Assembly: GCA_025175895.1 (NCBI GenBank)
Contig: CM045989.1
Span: 23,429,928 to 23,493,927, forward strand
DNA from: Wurfbainia villosa
Taxonomy: Eukaryota > Streptophyta > Magnoliopsida > Zingiberales > Zingiberaceae
Reading direction: 5' to 3'
DNA: 64,000 nt
The position numbers and the translations under genes are program-made. Below the pieces are notes generated by a model, which saw nothing but the letters and a program-made list of their open reading frames with translations, had not been told where the DNA came from and did no database searches. This document shows, one piece after another, positions 33,172 to 43,576 of this stretch (its first letter is position 1; every line of letters starts with the position of its first letter).

Positions 33172-34815
33172 TCAAGAAATTGAGTACACAATTTTAGTAT
33201 TGGCTTCCCCTAGATCATTGAAACGATATGGTCTATCCACATAGTGGATTTGATCCTTGGGGATCCAATACTTGGTTGAACCTAGTTGTGAGTTTAAAAT
33301 GGTTTTAGGGACCCATGCTTGGACTCTTCTATTATTACGATTTACGATTGACATGTAAGATCTATTCGTTGTTCTAAACTCGAGTCCGACCTTGTTGTAC
33401 ACGGCTCTTTGCGATCCAAGAAGTAGATCAAGACCCTTGGATCCCAATGTGAACCTTTCCAATGACTTCCTAAGCTCTTGAACTTGTCCTTTCAAGAGAG
33501 AATTCTCTTCCTCAAGTTTTTCAATTTTAGTTGAGTTTTCCTCTCGAACTTGACTAGCTGAAGAGGTTAGGATAGTCTCATGCTTGAGGAGTTTAACCTC
33601 CTTAAGCAATAACTCGACTTTAGACTCAGACTTAGCTAATTTCTCATCTAAGATTTTAATGTCATTGTATAAGGTATTAATTAAAGACTGACTCACCTTT
33701 ATTGAATCTTTTGAACCGGATACAGATCTGTGACTTATCTTGAATTGTAGCTCGGTGTCTGATCCGGAATCGGACTTGGACTCGTTGTCGGCTTCGGGTT
33801 CGGACTCGAACTCGGTTGGTCTCGCCATGAATGTCAAATTGGTGAGTTGATCTTCTTCTTCTTCCGAGGATTCCTCCCAAGTCGCGTTGAGTGTCTTCTT
33901 GGTTTGCGATTGCTTGTTCTTTAGCCTCGGACACTCGGATTTGAAGTGACCTCTCTTATTGCACTTGTAGCACTTGTAGTTTTGATTTTGGTCAGGTCTC
34001 TTCTCCTTGGTTGGCTTGATGGGTCGCCTTTTATTCTTAATCATCTTTTGAACTAGATTGACTAGCTCGGTCTCCATCTCTTCGTTTATCTTTGATTCGT
34101 ACTCGTTTTCTTCGAGAGGAGACTTGCTTTTTGCATTTCTTTTTCCTACATACAAAGCAATACCTTTCTCGATTGGGGCCGAATTAGATTGTTCATGAAG
34201 TTCGAATTCGGAAAACAACTCATTTAATCTAATTTTAGACAAGTCCCTAGAAACTTTGTAAACATCAACCATGGATGCCCACAAAGTTGTCCTAGGAAAA
34301 GCTCTTAGAGCGTATCTTATCACGTCGCGGTTCTCCACCTTTTGTCCAATGGCATGAAGCCCTTTCAATATATCTTGAATGTGCACGTGCAGCTGGCTAG
34401 CGGTCTCATTTTCCTACATCTTTAGATTGTACAATTTATTTACTAGCAAGTCTCTTTTTTACATACCTTTGCATCAGACGTCCCTTCATAAAACTTTGTT
34501 AGCTTGTTCCAGAGGTCCTTGGCACTAATAAACGGTCCAATTCGATTGAGCTCCTTACAAGCCACATTGTAAGATTTGGGTCGCCTTTGTATCGACTTCG
34601 ATTTGCTTCTTGGTTGCATTGGTCTATTTATCGAAGTCCAATGGTTTCCCTTGATCATTGATAGGTAGAGCAAAGTCGACTTGGATTATGATTCACATCT
34701 CGACTTGTGTTTTTAAGAAACACTCCATCCGACTCTTCCAATAACGGAAGTCATCTCCATTAAAGAACGGAGGTTGGGCGGTGTTGTACCCCTCAAGATG
34801 GGCTATTGATTATCT
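33172..34815 (-). pseudogene. SIRE-A gag
   Basis: Minus strand. Upstream of the first ATG, homology to SIRE Gag starts near 34806 (AHLEGYNTAQPPFFNGDDFRYW in combined frames); the expected ATG is ATA (plus 34804-34806). A frame at 34673-34443 holds ELNRIGPFISAKDLWNKL. The main frame, 34386-33172 (404 residues), has a zinc knuckle CYKCNKRGHFKSEC at residues 139-152 (intact C-2-C-4-H-4-C), an acidic serine/glutamate stretch near 170-220 and a predicted coiled coil near 233-310. The basic C-terminus reads VQAWVPKTILNS. Frameshift near 34440 and start loss disable it. Confidence 0.88.
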
Positions 34816-35287
34816 TGCAAAACAAAAATACAAACAAAAAAGAAATTCTAAGATTTGGTCTTGGATTAGTAATGCAGGAAATAACAAGGAAAAAGATGAG
34901 AAATAAAAAGCTAAACAAAAACTAAATACTTATGACCTTCGATGTCCCCGAAAAGGTATTAAACGACGTTTTTTGGAGTCAAAAACAGCTTGTTATTGGG
35001 TATAACCCGGTAAGACATGTAGATCCTCGAGAGAGCTTCGATTCGGTGGATAACACATTTTGTGGGTCCACTTGTATCAAAAGTTACGCCCATTTAACCA
35101 TCAGCTCCTCCAGAAGCGAATGGTTCGGTTATAGAACTTTAGATACTTGCAAATTCACAAACAAAAACAATGTACCAAAACTTGGTCTTGGATTAGTAGT
35201 GCGGGAAGAAAACTTAATTTAAACGAAAAAACAAAAATATGAAAAGAAAGTGCTCGACCGGTGGTTGCACCGAATCTGAGCGCCCCC
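34816..35287 (-). mobile_element. SIRE-A untranslated leader
   Basis: About 470 bp between primer binding site and gag; no coding frame supported. The frame at 34932-35222 on the plus strand has no homology I recognise. Confidence 0.65.
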
Positions 35288-35300
35288 GCTCTGATACCAA
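35288..35300 (-). promoter_or_regulatory. Primer binding site, tRNA-Met (SIRE-A)
   Basis: Minus-strand TTGGTATCAGAGC follows the LTR end CCTACA after one base. Confidence 0.92.
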
Positions 35301-35301
35301 T

Positions 35302-36396
35302 TGTAGGATCGAGTAATGCTAGAGGGGGGAGGGTGAATAGCGTTCGAAAAACCTTTTCTTTTCTTCGAGTTAAAACCAAAGTATGCAGTGGAATAATAAA
35401 ACACAAAACATAAGAAACAAGTTTGTTTTTACTTTGTTCACAACCAAGCGGTTGCTAGTCTAAGGCCCCACGATCCTTGATCACTTCCGATGGACAATTC
35501 ACTAAAAAGGTCACTTCCTCGTTAGAGGTAAGAGACAAACGAAAGGTACAAAGAATGTAGAGGACGAGATAACACTCCTACCCCTCCTCTTAGTAATTTA
35601 AAAGCGCAAAGAATAAGAGAAATATTAACTAAACAAAACACTACCGACTTAAGTAGATGAGTTGTTAAAGCACGGTCGGCATAACGACGTTGTTGCGTAA
35701 TTGAGAGCACTTGGATCGGTGGAGCAATTAGGAAGCCTTTTAAGTTGATGAAAATGAGTGATTTGCCTCTCCTTTTATAGCCTTTTGAACCCCATCTCGT
35801 TGAGATCCAGATTTGGGTCAAACATCCACATCACCCCTCCTTTGGTAGATCTTATCTTGACTCTCCTCGAAGTGATCAACTTGACTAGCAGTCGACTGAT
35901 GTCATACAACAGTCAATTGATGGTAATTCAGTCGACTGTCATTTACCTCCAGTCGACTGATGGCTTGATAAATCACCTGCAACACATGGTTAGCACAAGA
36001 AACTTTATCGATAGTAAATCCGACGGTCCTGTACCGTCCGATCTCGATTTAGACCTTCCTCTGAAAGTCTTAGTCAAATCGTCGCATACGACCGTCCCCG
36101 TACAGAGGACACGTCCTTACCATCACTCCACACCCGGAGCTTACCTTTGGTCCTTCTGATTTGTTGCTTAGCTTCCGGTCACCACCGAGGTTCCTCGACT
36201 CCTCGAGGTTCTCCTGGTGTCATCCGACCACCGAGGTTTCTCGTCCCGAGATTCTCCTGACGTTGTTGACCTTAGCAAAGCTTAATACATTACCTGCACA
36301 GTCAACACAACATATAAGATAACAAGAATGGCTTAACTTCGAATCTTTGCCATCATCAAAATCTATGTTCGATTATCTAATGCCCCTGCACCAACA
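35302..36396 (-). mobile_element. SIRE-A 5' LTR (1095 bp)
   Basis: Minus strand, TGTTGGTGCAGGGGCAT to GATCCTACA. TATA box at plus 35771-35780 and AGTCGACTG repeats at 35889-35963. It is followed by CCTAC (36397-36401). Strong similarity to the SINE-bearing 3' LTR. Confidence 0.93.
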
Positions 36397-36401
36397 CCTA
36401 C

Positions 36402-37245
36402 TTCTCAACATGTGAGTGCCCCCTCGGTAACGATTAAGACAGTCTCAATCAATCACGGGGAGAAGCCAGAGAAGTTCATTGGAAGCGGTGGCAGCAGAAA
36501 GTTCTACTTGACCACATTAAATCTGGCTAGGTTTCTGACAGAAGAACCTCCTAAGGTACCTAAGGGTATGAGCGATGTCTAGACCTTCATTGCTGTGGAG
36601 GCATGGAATCAATTGGAGTTTCTTTACAGAAACTACATCCTCAATTGTCTGTTGGATGTATTGTACAATGTGTACTGAACAAAGAAATCGACTAAGGAAC
36701 TATAGGAATCCTTGGACCGAAAATACCGGATAGAAGATGTTGGGCCAAAAACTTCATGGTTGGTCAATTCCTGGACTATAAAATGGTGGATTCCAAGACG
36801 GTGATCAACTAAGTCCAAGAACTTCAGGTGATCCTGCATGGAATTCACTCGAAAGACATGGTGTTGAGTGAAACTTTCCAAGTGGTAGCTATGATAGAAA
36901 AGTTATCGCCTGGATGGAAAGACTTCAAGAATTATCTGAAATATAGGAGAAAGGAGATGAACATCGAGGAACTCATTGTTCGATTCCGGATTGAGGAAGA
37001 CAACAAGAGCTCCGAGAAATGGTTATTCACTCAGGCTACTGTTAAAGCTAACATGGTTGAGCATGGTGAAAACTCAAAATGGAAGAAATTAAAGTCTTCC
37101 AAGCTGGAACCCAGGGAGGCATCGACAAGAAGAAATTTACTGGAAAGTGCTTCAATTGTGACTGAGTTGGTCATAAGTCTTCGGAGTGCAGAAAGCCGAA
37201 GAAGAAGCAGGAGACTAACCTAAAGAAGGTAGAAAACCTCTGTGC
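36402..37245 (+). pseudogene. Tork-3 gag, remainder
   Basis: Continues the interrupted gag: NHGEKPEKF, FYLTTLNLARFLTEEPPK, then a TAG, LCRNYILNCL-like FLYRNYILNCLLD, further stops, and from 36828 an open frame with FQVVAMIEKLSPGWKDFKNYLKYRRKEMNIEELIVRFRIEE. The zinc knuckle near 37147-37190 reads CFNCD, a TGA, then VGHKSSEC, so a stop falls inside an otherwise intact C-2-C-4-H-4-C motif. Gag would form particles; it is inactive here. Confidence 0.87.
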
Positions 37246-37246
37246 G

Positions 37247-37720
37247 GTGATCTTCGAGTTGAACCTGATAGGTTCAAACCCTCGACGATGGTGGATAGAT
37301 ACTGGGGCCACCGGACATGTGTGCTGCAATAAGGAGCTCCTCCACAACTTTGAAGAAGTTAGAGATAGAGATAAGTTGTATATAGGGAACTCAACAATCT
37401 CAGAAATCAAGTGTTGTGGAAAAGTGATACTGAAGATGACCTCGGACAAGGAACTAACTCTAAACAATGTATTGTTTGTACCAGATATCCAAAAGAATTT
37501 AGTGTCCAGATCTCTGTTAAGAAAACATGAATTTAGAATAGTTTTTGAGTTAGATAGAGTTATTGTGTCTAAGAGTGGAATGTTTATAGGGAAGAGCTAT
37601 GAGAGTGAGGGACTTTTCAAGCTCAGTGTAACGGTCATTAGGTCCAAAATCAATAAAAATCAAAGTTCTTTTGCTTATATGCTTGAGTCATCTGTGTTGT
37701 GGCATAGTAGACTATGACAT
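37247..37720 (+). pseudogene. Tork-3 protease
   Basis: Open for 156 residues. Active site WWIDTGATGHVCCN, with DTG at 37298-37306 (residues 18-20), then IKCCGKVILKM, LNNVLFVPDIQKNLVS and the linker to LWHSRL, where pre-integrase homology begins. The fold looks intact, but upstream and downstream stops isolate it. Confidence 0.88.
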
Positions 37721-38400
37721 ATTAACTACGATTCGTTGCGTTAACTAATTAACATGCAAAGCATGCCAACATTCCAAATAGACTCAAAATACAAATGTGA
37801 AATTTATGTGGAAGCAAAATTGGTAAGGTCATTCTTTCAACAAGCAATGAACCACTTGGCCTAATCCACACATGTGTGCGACCTGAAGGGGGTTCTGACA
37901 TGCAGTGGAAATAAATACTTTATTACTTTTATAGACGATAATATAAAATTTTGTTATGTGTATCTTCTAAAAAGTAAGGATGAGGCTATAGAGAATTTAT
38001 TTTCTATAAAAACGAAGTTAAGAATCATAAAAAAATTAAGATGGTACAGAGTGATCGAGATGGTAAATATATTTCACCGTTCGCTGAGTTTTGTGTTGAA
38101 CAAGGGACTAGGCATGAAACAACAAATTTATATACTCCTCAACAAAATAGAGTTGCTGAGAGAAAAAAATCACACTTTAAAAGAGATGATGAATGCTCTT
38201 TTATTAAACTCTGGATTACCAAATAATTTATGGGGAGAAGTTGTGTTAACAGCTAATTACCTGTTAAATTAGGTACCCTGAAAAAATATAGAGGAGAGCC
38301 CTTATGAGTTATGGAAAGGAAGAAAGTCATCTTACAAATACTTGTAAGTGTGGAGGTGTCTTACGAAAATATTGGTTCTTAATTCGAAAGATTGCATATT
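37721..38400 (+). pseudogene. Tork-3 integrase (frameshifted)
   Basis: Fragments in three frames: pre-integrase cysteines (KCEIYVEAKLVR region near 37790) lack a complete HHCC, then KYFITFIDDNIKFCYVYLLKSKDEA (second Asp), SDRDGKYIS from the 38041 frame, and TPQQNRVAERKK with the catalytic Glu. NNLWGEVVLTANYLLN follows at about 38220. At least two frameshifts and several stops. Confidence 0.85.
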
Positions 38401-38690
38401 TATAAGATATGCACATAACAACAGTGCCTACTAATTCCTTATGTATGAGTCGCAAATTTCAGAAATACACAAGAACTCAATTATTGAATCGAGAAATGCC
38501 TTATTCTTCGAGCATGTGTTTTCGTATAAGACCTAAGAGGATCCTAGCTCCTCAAAACGGGCATATGAAACATAAGAGGAAGAAGGAGATGATGAACCAG
38601 TTGAGGATGAAGTTAGACGTAGTAAGAGAGCTAGGGTGGAGAAATCCTTTGGATTAGACTTTATCACTTTCATATTGGAAAGTGATCCCC
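38401..38690 (+). pseudogene. Tork-3 integrase C-terminus/linker
   Basis: The acidic linker between integrase and reverse transcriptase; short frames only, one ending GLDFITFILESDPQSYSEV where reverse transcriptase begins. Confidence 0.55.
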
Positions 38691-39520
38691 AAAGTTACTC
38701 AGAAGTCGTAAACTCGTCTGATGAACCTCAATGGAAGAAAGCAATTACATCTGAGATTACCTCAATCTTACAAAATCTTACTTGGGAGCTTGTGGATCTT
38801 CCTCTCGAAAGTAAGCCATTAAGTTGCAATTGGATTTTCAAGAGAAAAATAAAATTAGATGGCACTATCGAAAAGTACAAGGCTAGATTGGTAATTAAAG
38901 GTTACCGACAATGTGAAGGCTTGGATTATTTTAATGCATATGCTCCGGTATTAAGAATAACTTCCATTAGGTGTTACTAGCGATTGCCTCTCTTTGGAAT
39001 CTATAAGTATATCAAATGGTTGTAAAAACTGCTTTTCTAAATGGGAATTTATAAGAGGAAATATATATGGATCAACCTAAAGAGTTTTCTGCTCCAGGAT
39101 AGGAAAACAAGGTATGTAGATTGGTCAAGTCATTGTATGACTTGAAACAAGTTCCAAAGCAATGACATGAAAAATTTGATAGTGTCATACTGGACTGTGG
39201 ATTTAAAATCAACGAGAGTGATAAATGTATCTATAGTAAAGACATGAAAAATGACTTTATCATCTTATGTCTCTATGTAGATGACATATTTATCATTGGA
39301 AACAATGATAAGATAATTAAATCCACTAAGAGAATGTTGAGTTCAAAATTCGACATGAAAGACATGAATCTTGCTAATGTAATACTAGGAATTAAGATTC
39401 TTAGAATATCATAGGGACTTATTTTAAGTCAGTCCTATTACGTGAACAAGATTTTTGAAAGATTCAACAAAGGCAATGTTGCACTGGCACGGATCCCGAT
39501 AGATACGAGCCAATATCTAT
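38690..39520 (+). pseudogene. Tork-3 reverse transcriptase
   Basis: Begins DEPQWKKAITSEITSILQN and WELVDLPLESKPLSCNWIFKRK, then KARLVIKGYRQCEGLDYFNAYAPVLRI (open to 38977). After stops it continues through LYDLKQVPKQ with TGA at 39163-39165 (the conserved Trp), to the active site YVDDIFIIG near 39277-39303 and DMKDMNLANVILGIKILR. The LYDLKQ variant and the TGA are shared with the fragment at 247-277. Confidence 0.88.
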
Positions 39521-40190
39521 CGAAAAATTGAGTGGAAATCTCTCAGGTAGAGTACTCTAGGGTCATTGGAAGTCTGATGTACTTAATAAGTTGTGCAAGA
39601 CCAGACTTGACCTATGCAGTGAGTAAATTGAGCAGATTCATGAGTAATCTTGGTGTTGAACATTGGAAAGGGATAACTAGAGTACTAAGGTATCTACGTT
39701 ATACTCGTAATCATGGATTACGCTATATAAGATATCCATCTGTGATCAAAGGATACAACGATGCTAATTGGATAACAAAAGTAAAAGACTTAAAGTCTGT
39801 AAGTGAATATTTATTCACTTTAGGAGGTGCAGTTGTATCATGGAAATCTTTTAAGAAAACCATAATAATTAGATCCACAATGAAGTCCGAGTTTGTAGCT
39901 CTTGACAAGTATGGTGAGAGGTTGAATGGTTACGATAATTCTTAGAAGATGTTCCGTGATGGCCGAAACCTATGTCAGTAATTTGCATATATTGTTACAG
40001 TCAGTCATCAATTGGTCGGACATAGAGTCATCTGTATAATGGTAAGTCTAGACATATGCGTCGTAGACATAACATCACTAGACAACTACTCTCAACGAAA
40101 ATTATCACTATTGACTATATTAGGACAAAAGATAATTTAGCAGATCCGTTAACCAAAGGGTTAAATTGAGAGTTAGTTGTAAGCTCATCA
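39521..40190 (+). pseudogene. Tork-3 RNase H
   Basis: From 39532 an open frame of 137 residues: YSRVIGSLMYLISCARPDLTYAVSKLSRF, then WKGITRVLRYLRYTRNHGL and a VSWKSFKKTIIIRSTMKSEFVAL motif. Decayed sequence continues to a DNLADPLTKG-like end near 40130-40165. Confidence 0.87.
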
Positions 40191-40722
40191 TTGAGGATGA
40201 GTTTGATGCCGATAGAAAATATTGGTGTAAAGGAAACCCAACCTATGTAGACTGAGATCCCAAGAATTAGGTTCAAAGGGATAACCTAACTGCATTAAGT
40301 AAGCTCATTGTGGAGGAATGACTTAATGGAACAGTGAAAGGATGCAGGTTAAGCACATGACTTTTAATAATCCGGAAAAGTAGCGTGAAATACTTTAAAG
40401 AAGTCACCTATGTGAGAAAGAAGTGAGATCGCTTTGAAAAAAATTAAAGGTATAATTCTTAGACATTCTCACAGAACTAGACGTGTTCATGGCCAAGAAC
40501 GAACATACTCATGAGAATTGAACTACATTAGGAAAAATCCTGTGTGAAATGTGTCAATACTCATGTGAACGGTCGAATAGTTCAAAGACATCGAATCTAC
40601 TAATCAACCAGTGAACAAATATATTCTCACAAGGGAATGTTTAAAGGGTAAAACCTACATATCCTATATAGGACTTAACTGCAGAAAGCTATCACAAGTT
40701 TATTTCTATTCATGTGGGGGAT
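40191..40722 (+). mobile_element. Tork-3 3' untranslated region and polypurine tract
   Basis: Non-coding; ends CATGTGGGGGAT just before the LTR start TGTTGGAAATTTG (40723). Matches 1261-1820. Confidence 0.75.
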
Positions 40723-41720
40723 TGTTGGAAATTTGAATGGAAACGGATGATGGGGGAAGATCCTCGAGCCTAACGGACACTTTAAAAACGGTGATTAATG
40801 GCATATTGAAGAGCTCGAGTAAAACAGTTGAGATGCGGCTACCGTTTCAAAATCAAGCCTTAAAAGCTTGAGCGAAACGACAGATTTGCTACTATCGTTT
40901 AGAGATTTCGCCATTAATTGAAATCAGAGGATACAACATATATAAATAGGATGCAACTCTGCAAGGAAAGAAAGAGCATACTCGTGTGATCTTTCCTATT
41001 CTGTGATAGCTTTCTGGTGTGAGTTTGATTTGCCATGAACAATCAATGCTTGATTGTATCCATGGTTCGCATCGTTATATCCTAGGAGACAGATGTCCGA
41101 CGAAACCTCGAAAGCATGACTAGAGGAGGACGAATTTATTTTAAGGGCACTGTGTGTTACACATGCCTCGACGCTAGTTTCTCAATTGCTCGAACTCGAC
41201 ACTCGGCTTCTCCCACTCTGCTTGGTGCTTTCCCAAGCACCAGAAGCGCTCAGCCTCGACGGACTGCTTCTCCTACTCGGCTTGGCAATATTTCCCGAGC
41301 ACTAGAAGCACTCGGCCTCAACGGTTTGCTTGATCCCTTGGTTCAGCACTTTCTCGAGCACTAGTAGTGCTCGGCTTCGGCGCTCAGTCTGCCTGAACCA
41401 AACTTCCCGAGCACCTCTCCTGTTCCCGAGCTCCTCTTGGTGCTCAGCTCTATAGTGAGTGGCTCAACGGTGCTCGGCTCCTCCACTTCTAAGCCAGATC
41501 TCCGATGAACACAGTATTCGGCTTCTCAGCTTCTTAGTGTGAGCAATGGTGCTTGGTCTATGATGCTCAGGACTTCCACTTCTAAGTAGGACTCGAGAAA
41601 GGTGCTTGGTCCTAGACGCTCGGCGACCTCCTATTCTCAGTCGGATCTTAGAGTTCAGTGCTCGGCGTCATCTCGACAAAAGATAAGTTTTTGAATTTTT
41701 CCTCCATAATTTGTGTAACA
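40723..41720 (+). mobile_element. Tork-3 3' LTR (998 bp)
   Basis: TGTTGGAAATTTG to TTGTGTAACA. TATA box CATATATAAATAG at 40937-40949. It has only about 1.5 copies of the 62-bp repeat that is expanded in the 5' LTR. The following bases ATAAG would be the target duplication, but the left partner cannot be seen because the 5' LTR is truncated. Confidence 0.88.
40937..40949 (+). promoter_or_regulatory. TATA box of Tork-3 3' LTR
   Basis: CATATATAAATAG about 215 bp into the LTR; could drive outward transcription towards the Costars exon 1.55 kb downstream. Confidence 0.55.
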
Positions 41721-42498
41721 ATAAGGAGGCAACCATCTCCCTGTACCACCGCTATCTGCTTGAAGGGGGGACAGCCTTTGCAAGAGGTCGGGTGTGGCGG
41801 AAGAAACTTGATTGCAGTTTTAGGAAGGCCACTTGTTTTCTCTCTTTAAGAATGAGAATATGAGATGGCCATGGAAACAGAGTAACCTCGATCTAAATTT
41901 CTATTCCGGTTACCGCTATAAAATTTTGCTTATTAAAACTAGTATTAATTGATTTCAAGAAGAGCCCATGGTGAATCTAATTCCTGTGAGTTTAATCCAA
42001 ATCAATTTAGGAGATTCTCAAGAGCTTTCTCAAAACATGAGAATCATGTTAAGAACAGCTCATAGAACGCTGACGTATCTTTTCATGATCAGTGTCAATT
42101 TGGTGAACTATCTCTATTAGTCTATTCCTTAACTACCAAACTTATAACAGGCTTCTAAAAGTTCAACAGTATTCATCAAGCACCAAACCAATAGGACTAT
42201 ACCCATCTTCTTTAGATTACATTTCACTCAAGAGCATTTAATCTGTGAAAAGGAAATTTTTTAGGTACCCCAGCAAGATGACCTCTTGCTTCGACTTGCA
42301 TTTAAAGCTACCATTCTATGGAGTTGGAACAACTATATAAGTTTCATCTACGATTACAATTATGTGAATGAAACAATTGTTTGTGGCATTGAAACTATGA
42401 AATTGCATGAATTAATTATTTGTTGCCCTTGGAGATATCAACAAAAGTTTTTTTTTTCACCTTCAATCAAAACGCTAACCACCTCTGGGATGTTACAG
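41721..42498 (+). other. Probable intron or flank upstream of the Costars exon
   Basis: Single-copy-looking DNA without transposon similarity. It ends in a good 3' splice site: branch-point-like GCTAAC at 42474-42479 and TGTTACAG ending at 42498. No exon encoding the expected Costars N-terminus (about 26 residues) is visible here. The frame open from 42286 reads through this intron-like DNA into the exon. Confidence 0.55.
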
Positions 42499-42678
42499 GT
42501 AAAGTTTGGGGTCCTGTTCAACGACGACCGGTGTGCTAACATCTTCGAAGCACTGGTGGGAACCCTTCGTGCCGCGAAGAAGAGAAAAGTCATCAAATAC
42601 GATGGAGAGCTTCTGCTTCAGGGTGTTCATGACAATGTGGAGATAATACTTTTGCCCCCAGTCGAAACTACTGCCTGA
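42499..42678 (+). CDS. Costars family protein, last exon (ABRACL-like)
   Basis: The exon reads VKFGVLFNDDRCANIFEAL, then VGTLRAAKKRKVIKYDGELL and LQGVHDNVEIILLPPVETTA to a TGA stop. This is nearly the whole conserved Costars domain as I know it from plants, where the protein is about 82-88 residues; these 59 are the C-terminal two thirds. Costars/ABRACL proteins are small actin-associated regulators described in Dictyostelium and animals; the plant role is little known. The exon is uninterrupted and conserved. The N-terminal exon is not recognised upstream within about 780 bp, and Tork-3 lies just before that. Either a large intron holds the transposons or the gene is a truncated copy. Confidence 0.9.
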   Translation, partial: VKFGVLFNDDRCANIFEALVGTLRAAKKRKVIKYDGELLLQGVHDNVEIILLPPVETTA

Positions 42679-43067
42679 GCAAGATCGTCTTTCTCTTATT
42701 TGATGGTTTTCCCATGTCTTTTGCATGCTGAGCAATAAGTTAGCTGTTTCCTTGTGTTAGGCATCACTTGATGTTATCCATCATGCTCATGCTTGATGGG
42801 CGTAGATTAAATATTTGAACTTGGCTTTTTGCATTGCTTGACCTTGTTTAATTCCTGGCAATGTCCAAGATATCAATCGGCATTTAGGGGATGTGAACTC
42901 TGTTTTCTGAACTAGCTAGGAATATATTATGATATTTGCAGTTGAGAGGAAGTATGGTGCCGACTGTTATACCATTATTTTTTTTATGAACTTATATCTC
43001 AATATATATTTTGTAGATCGTGTCAAGTAATTTTTCCTTAGTAATTGATTGGTTAAAATCGTATTTG
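42679..43067 (+). other. Costars 3' flank
   Basis: Probable 3' UTR and intergenic DNA, AT-rich, without further coding potential. No clear polyadenylation signal can be singled out. Confidence 0.4.
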
Positions 43068-43576
43068 GTCCGGCAATTTATCAAACAATCTTTCTTGAGC
43101 TTGAAATTATTAAAAAAATGTCTCATAATTTCAGATTTATCAAATAACATACTTAATTCCCTTTTTATCTTTCAAAAATAATGCATTTAATTTTCGAATG
43201 TGGTGTTGAGAATTCAAATTTCAGCACCACTGTGGTGTTGGGATTTGAATTCTCAGCACTACGGTGATGGTGCAATCCCAGCACCACCACTGTGATGCTG
43301 GGATTTACAATTTCAGTATCACTGTGATGTTGGGATTTAATTTTCCAACACCACAGTTGTAGTGCAATTCCAACACCATCACCGTGGTGCTGAAAATTCA
43401 AATTCCAATACCATAGTGGTGTTGGGAATTCAAATCCCAACACCACGTTCGAAAATTAAATGCGATATTTTTGAAGGGTAAAAAGAAAATTAAGTGCACT
43501 ATTTGATAAATATGAAAGTATGGAATTTTTTTTTAGCAATTTTAAACTTTAGGAGCATTGTTTGATCAATTGTTGG
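43068..43576. mobile_element. Foldback (long inverted repeat) element
   Basis: Left arm (about 43068-43215) and right arm (about 43430-43576) are inverted copies: CAATTTATCAAACAATC pairs with the inverse of ATTGTTTGATCAATTG, and TTTAATTTTCGAATGTGGTG pairs with the inverse of CACCACGTTCGAAAATTAAA. The centre (43195-43445) is a series of GTGGTGTTGGGATT...AATCCCAACACCAC quasi-palindromes, the same motif as in the MULE arrays. The whole DNA or its transcript could fold into a nested hairpin. No coding sequence; the ORF at 43165-43446 follows the repeat. Confidence 0.75.

Larger units (their letters stand above)
27666..36396 (-). mobile_element. SIRE/Maximus-type Copia retrotransposon A, complete length
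   Basis: A minus-strand element of 8.7 kb with LTRs at both ends, a tRNA-Met primer binding site, gag with a CCHC knuckle and coiled coil, protease, integrase, reverse transcriptase and RNase H, a polypurine tract and a CCTAC target duplication. The long Gag and the pol sequences fit the SIRE/Maximus lineage. No env-like frame follows RNase H. Stops and frameshifts in gag, protease, integrase and pol make it non-functional. Its 3' LTR carries an Au-type SINE. Confidence 0.92.
25138..41720 (+). mobile_element. Tork-like Copia element 3, split by two other elements
   Basis: Plus-strand element: partial 5' LTR (25138-25675 and 27253-27601, divided by an Angela-type LTR), gag start (27602-27665), a complete SIRE element (27666-36396), then the remaining gag, protease, integrase, reverse transcriptase and RNase H (36402-40190) and a full 3' LTR (40723-41720). 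The first about 270 bp of the 5' LTR are absent at the left. Every coding domain is broken. Its closest relative in the window is the fragment at 1-1820. Confidence 0.88.

Noticed and set aside
43165..43446. Direct-repeat array that could be taken for a CRISPR-like array
   Set aside because: Units are hairpins inside a larger palindrome, with no constant repeat plus unique spacer pattern, and the context is a plant nuclear genome.
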